64,000 nt of DNA. Source: an uncultured Collinsella sp. (lineage in GTDB: Bacteria; Actinomycetota; Coriobacteriia; Coriobacteriales; Coriobacteriaceae). Position numbers and translations under genes: made by a program. Under the pieces are notes generated by a model that was given only the letters and a program-made list of their open reading frames with translations, was not told the origin of the DNA and did not search any database. This document shows positions 61,838-64,000 of this stretch, in pieces; within the stretch, counting starts at the first letter, position 1; each line of letters begins with the position of its first letter. The stretch is from assembly GCA_902494195.1 (NCBI GenBank), contig CABUSH010000005.1, positions 1 through 64,000 of the forward strand. The letters run 5' to 3'.

Positions 61838-63058
61838 GTGGGTAACCACTTCCGTACCTCCGGTGCGGGCGATGATGCCCCCAAGACGCAGGCAGGCGTC
61901 CAGGGCAGTCGTTTCGCCACTCCGGATTCAGAGGGCCAGCCTGTTGCTCAGGCCCCCGCTCAGCCGGCAGATCAGGCACAGCCGGCATCCGATCCCTTTG
62001 CCTACAATCCAACCAGCGATGTCGCGCTTTCCGGCACGGCGGGTTTTGAGCCCGTTCAGGCCGTGACCGCTCGCGTGGAGCAGCCTCAGGCTGGTGCCGC
62101 CACGCCGCAGCCTACCATGGCCGGCATTCCCGACCCCATGGCCCCTGCGACGCCGGCTCCTCAGCCTGCGCAGTCCGGTCTCTTTGCCGCTATTCCCGAC
62201 CCCACGCAGCCTGCTGCCCCGGTGGTCGAGAGCGATCAGGCGGCCGAGGTCGCAAGCCTCGATAACGCGCTCAACAACCCCGATTTTACGTCGGTGTTTG
62301 CGCCCATCGATCCGCAGGCCAGCCGCAAGAAGATGGCCAAGCAGGCCGGTGTCGAGCCCGTTATCCTTATGGAGCATGTCACCAAGATCTATCCGGCACA
62401 GCCCAACAAGCCTGCCCTCGACGACATCAACATCGAGATCTATCCGGGCGAGTTCGTCTTCCTGGTCGGTCACTCCGGTTCGGGTAAGACCACGCTGCTG
62501 TCGACGCTCAACCGCGACGTCAAGCCGACGAGTGGCCGCATCCTGGTTGCCGGTCAGGACCTCATGAAGATCAAGAACCGCAAGGTTCCGTTCCTGCGCC
62601 GCCAGATTGGCGCCGTGTTCCAGGACTTTAAGCTTCTGCCGCAAAAGACCGCCTACGAAAACGTGGCGTTTGCCCTGCAGTGCATCGGCAAGCCCAAGGG
62701 CGTCATTCGCAGCCAGGTGCCCGAGGTGCTGCGTCTGGTCGGTCTGGCCGATCAGATGGACTCGCTGCCCGACCAGCTTTCCGGTGGCGAGCAACAGCGC
62801 GTTGCCGTCGCCCGCGCCATGGTCAACCGTCCGCCGCTGCTGATTTGCGACGAGCCCACGGGTAACCTCGACCCGGCGATCTCGCTGGGCATCATGAAGC
62901 TGCTCGAGCGTATTAACCGCACTGGCACCACCGTGATCGTCGCCACGCACGACCGCGAGATGGTCGATAGCATGCACCGTCGCGTGATCGCCCTCGAGGG
63001 CGGCCACGTTATCCGCGACCAGGAGAGGGGAGGTTACGGCAACTATGGCACCAACTAA
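61838..63058 (+). CDS. ftsE: Cell-division ABC ATPase FtsE with long disordered N-terminus
   Basis: 406 residues; FtsE is normally about 225. The start is a GTG at 61838, 6 bases after AAGGAG. Residues 1-~172 are Pro/Ala/Gln-rich, with two IPDP repeats (97-100 and 119-122), and appear disordered. The ABC domain begins near 175: Walker A GHSGSGKT (211-218), LSGGEQQR signature, Walker B LLICDEP. An internal ATG at 62333 (residue 166) lacks a good ribosome site, so the extension is probably translated. FtsE pairs with FtsX to activate peptidoglycan hydrolases at division. It overlaps ftsX by 14 bp. Confidence 0.93.
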   Translation: MGNHFRTSGAGDDAPKTQAGVQGSRFATPDSEGQPVAQAPAQPADQAQPASDPFAYNPTSDVALSGTAGFEPVQAVTARVEQPQAGAATPQPTMAGIPDPMAPATPAPQPAQSGLFAAIPDPTQPAAPVVESDQAAEVASLDNALNNPDFTSVFAPIDPQASRKKMAKQAGVEPVILMEHVTKIYPAQPNKPALDDINIEIYPGEFVFLVGHSGSGKTTLLSTLNRDVKPTSGRILVAGQDLMKIKNRKVPFLRRQIGAVFQDFKLLPQKTAYENVAFALQCIGKPKGVIRSQVPEVLRLVGLADQMDSLPDQLSGGEQQRVAVARAMVNRPPLLICDEPTGNLDPAISLGIMKLLERINRTGTTVIVATHDREMVDSMHRRVIALEGGHVIRDQERGGYGNYGTN

Positions 63059-63965
63059 CGTGGGCTACTCCTTCAAAGAGGCAATCAGCCACTTCTTCCG
63101 TAACTGGACTACCTCGCTCGGCGCCGTCATCACGATCTTCCTTTCGCTGTTTATCATCGGCCTGTTCATCATGGGCTCCGCGATGCTGAACTCCGTGATC
63201 GGTACCGTCGAGGATCAGGTTGTCATCAACGCGTTCATTAGTGATGACGCCGATCAGGCCGATGTTCAGGCTTTTGAGGCCGAGCTTAAGACGTGGAATA
63301 ACGTCAAGTCCGTGACCTATAAGGACAAGGACGACGCGCTGGCCGAGTATACGAGCAAGATGTCGGGCAACGCCGACGCCACCATGAGCGCGCTTGATGG
63401 ACAGAACCCGCTGCCGGCTTCGTTTGCAATTGAGATGGACGACCCGTCCAAGGTCGAGAGCACGGCAGAGAAGCTCAAGAAGGATGCCGATTTCCAGAAG
63501 ATCGCGGATGACGGGGACGTCAACGCGAGCGTGCTGTACGGCCAGGAGGAAGTGAGCCGCCTGTTCCAGGTGACCAACTACATTCGCATCGCCGCCGTGG
63601 TGCTCGTTGGCCTTCTGACCTTTATCGCATTCATCTTCATCAACAACACGATTCGCCTATCCATCACGGCGCGTCGTCGTGAGATTGCGATTATGCGTCT
63701 GGTCGGCGCCAGCAACGGCTTCATTCGCGGCCCGTTTATCACCGAGGGCGTACTGCAGGCCATTTTGGGCTCGCTGCTTTCCATCGGCGTTCTGGAGCTG
63801 CTGCGCAACCTGATGATTCCGCGTCTGCAGGAGAGTATCGGCTGGATGTCGTTTGCCCTGCCGATGCAGTACTACCTGGTGACCTATGCTGCGCTGATTC
63901 TGGTCGGCGTGATTATCGGTCTCTTTGGTTCTGCCATCGCCATGCGCCGCTACTTGCGCGTGTAG
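63045..63965 (+). CDS. ftsX: Cell-division membrane protein FtsX
   Basis: 306 residues. An N-terminal cytosolic segment leads to the first membrane helix (about 25-48). An extracellular domain of about 125 residues follows, then three C-terminal helices. The block ITARRREIAIMRLVGASNGFIRGPF is the FtsX/MacB-like coupling motif. It forms the FtsEX complex, which relays ATP hydrolysis to extracellular cell-wall hydrolases. The ATG lies inside the end of ftsE. The last 35 bases of the window after its stop show nothing definable. Confidence 0.95.
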   Translation: MAPTNVGYSFKEAISHFFRNWTTSLGAVITIFLSLFIIGLFIMGSAMLNSVIGTVEDQVVINAFISDDADQADVQAFEAELKTWNNVKSVTYKDKDDALAEYTSKMSGNADATMSALDGQNPLPASFAIEMDDPSKVESTAEKLKKDADFQKIADDGDVNASVLYGQEEVSRLFQVTNYIRIAAVVLVGLLTFIAFIFINNTIRLSITARRREIAIMRLVGASNGFIRGPFITEGVLQAILGSLLSIGVLELLRNLMIPRLQESIGWMSFALPMQYYLVTYAALILVGVIIGLFGSAIAMRRYLRV

Positions 63966-64000
63966 GCATGTCTGGAATTCATCCCTTCCAACGGGTCGTC

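Overview
The window is GC-rich actinobacterial chromosome. Gene content suggests a gut member of the Coriobacteriia, most likely Collinsella or a close relative. The pointers are the anaerobic purine (YgeX/YgeY/YgeW) cluster, split transketolase, Ala/Lys-rich tails on ribosomal proteins L17 and L31, and an RF2 gene without the programmed frameshift. The genus is inferred from gene content, not from a search.

Layout. (1) 1-17.5 kb is an accessory region. It holds a tiny hydrophobic peptide, a DEDDh exonuclease, an orphan coiled-coil protein, and a long minus-strand defence operon. In transcription order the operon is RHH regulator, SNF2 helicase, DUF4391 protein, SIR2 NADase-like protein, HerA ATPase, type III Mod and type III Res; a DUF262/DUF1524 (GmrSD-like) protein follows after a 123-base gap. 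The SIR2-HerA pair looks nested inside a type III-like restriction operon. (2) 17.5-28.8 kb carries a C-tail-anchored protein, a YheO/DauR-like regulator, and a purine/uric-acid-type catabolic cluster: diaminopropionate ammonia-lyase, YgeY, YgeW, a MocA-like cytidylyltransferase, a hydantoinase, and the Se/Mo hydroxylase maturation genes yqeC, yqeB and xdhC. The hydroxylase subunits are not in the window. (3) 29-39 kb is the spc-alpha ribosomal operon, but it starts at rplE instead of continuing from rplX. It includes secY, adk, map, infA and rpoA and ends at a UUCG terminator after rplQ. (4) 39-53.3 kb has truA, a glycosyltransferase, argR, a class A penicillin-binding protein, a U32 peptidase, tyrS, adenine deaminase, two HAD phosphatases, citrate synthase and an ACT protein. 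(5) 53.6-64 kb has rpmE with a structured leader, secA-prfB, a YitT protein, split transketolase and ftsEX.

Two themes stand out. First, the compact multi-layer defence operon, with tight start/stop coupling and an RHH gene at its head. Second, the abundance of palindromic intergenic elements. These include three 67-bp palindromes with conserved 15-bp ends and covarying interiors, two nested palindromes of about 120 bp, inverted 40-bp repeats embedded in stop codons, and hairpins that pair with Shine-Dalgarno sequences. Single-gene oddities are an RF2 discriminator tripeptide reading Ser-Pro-Thr, an FtsE with about 170 extra N-terminal residues, and a gene with an in-frame TGA.

All calls come from reading the sequence; no database search was run.
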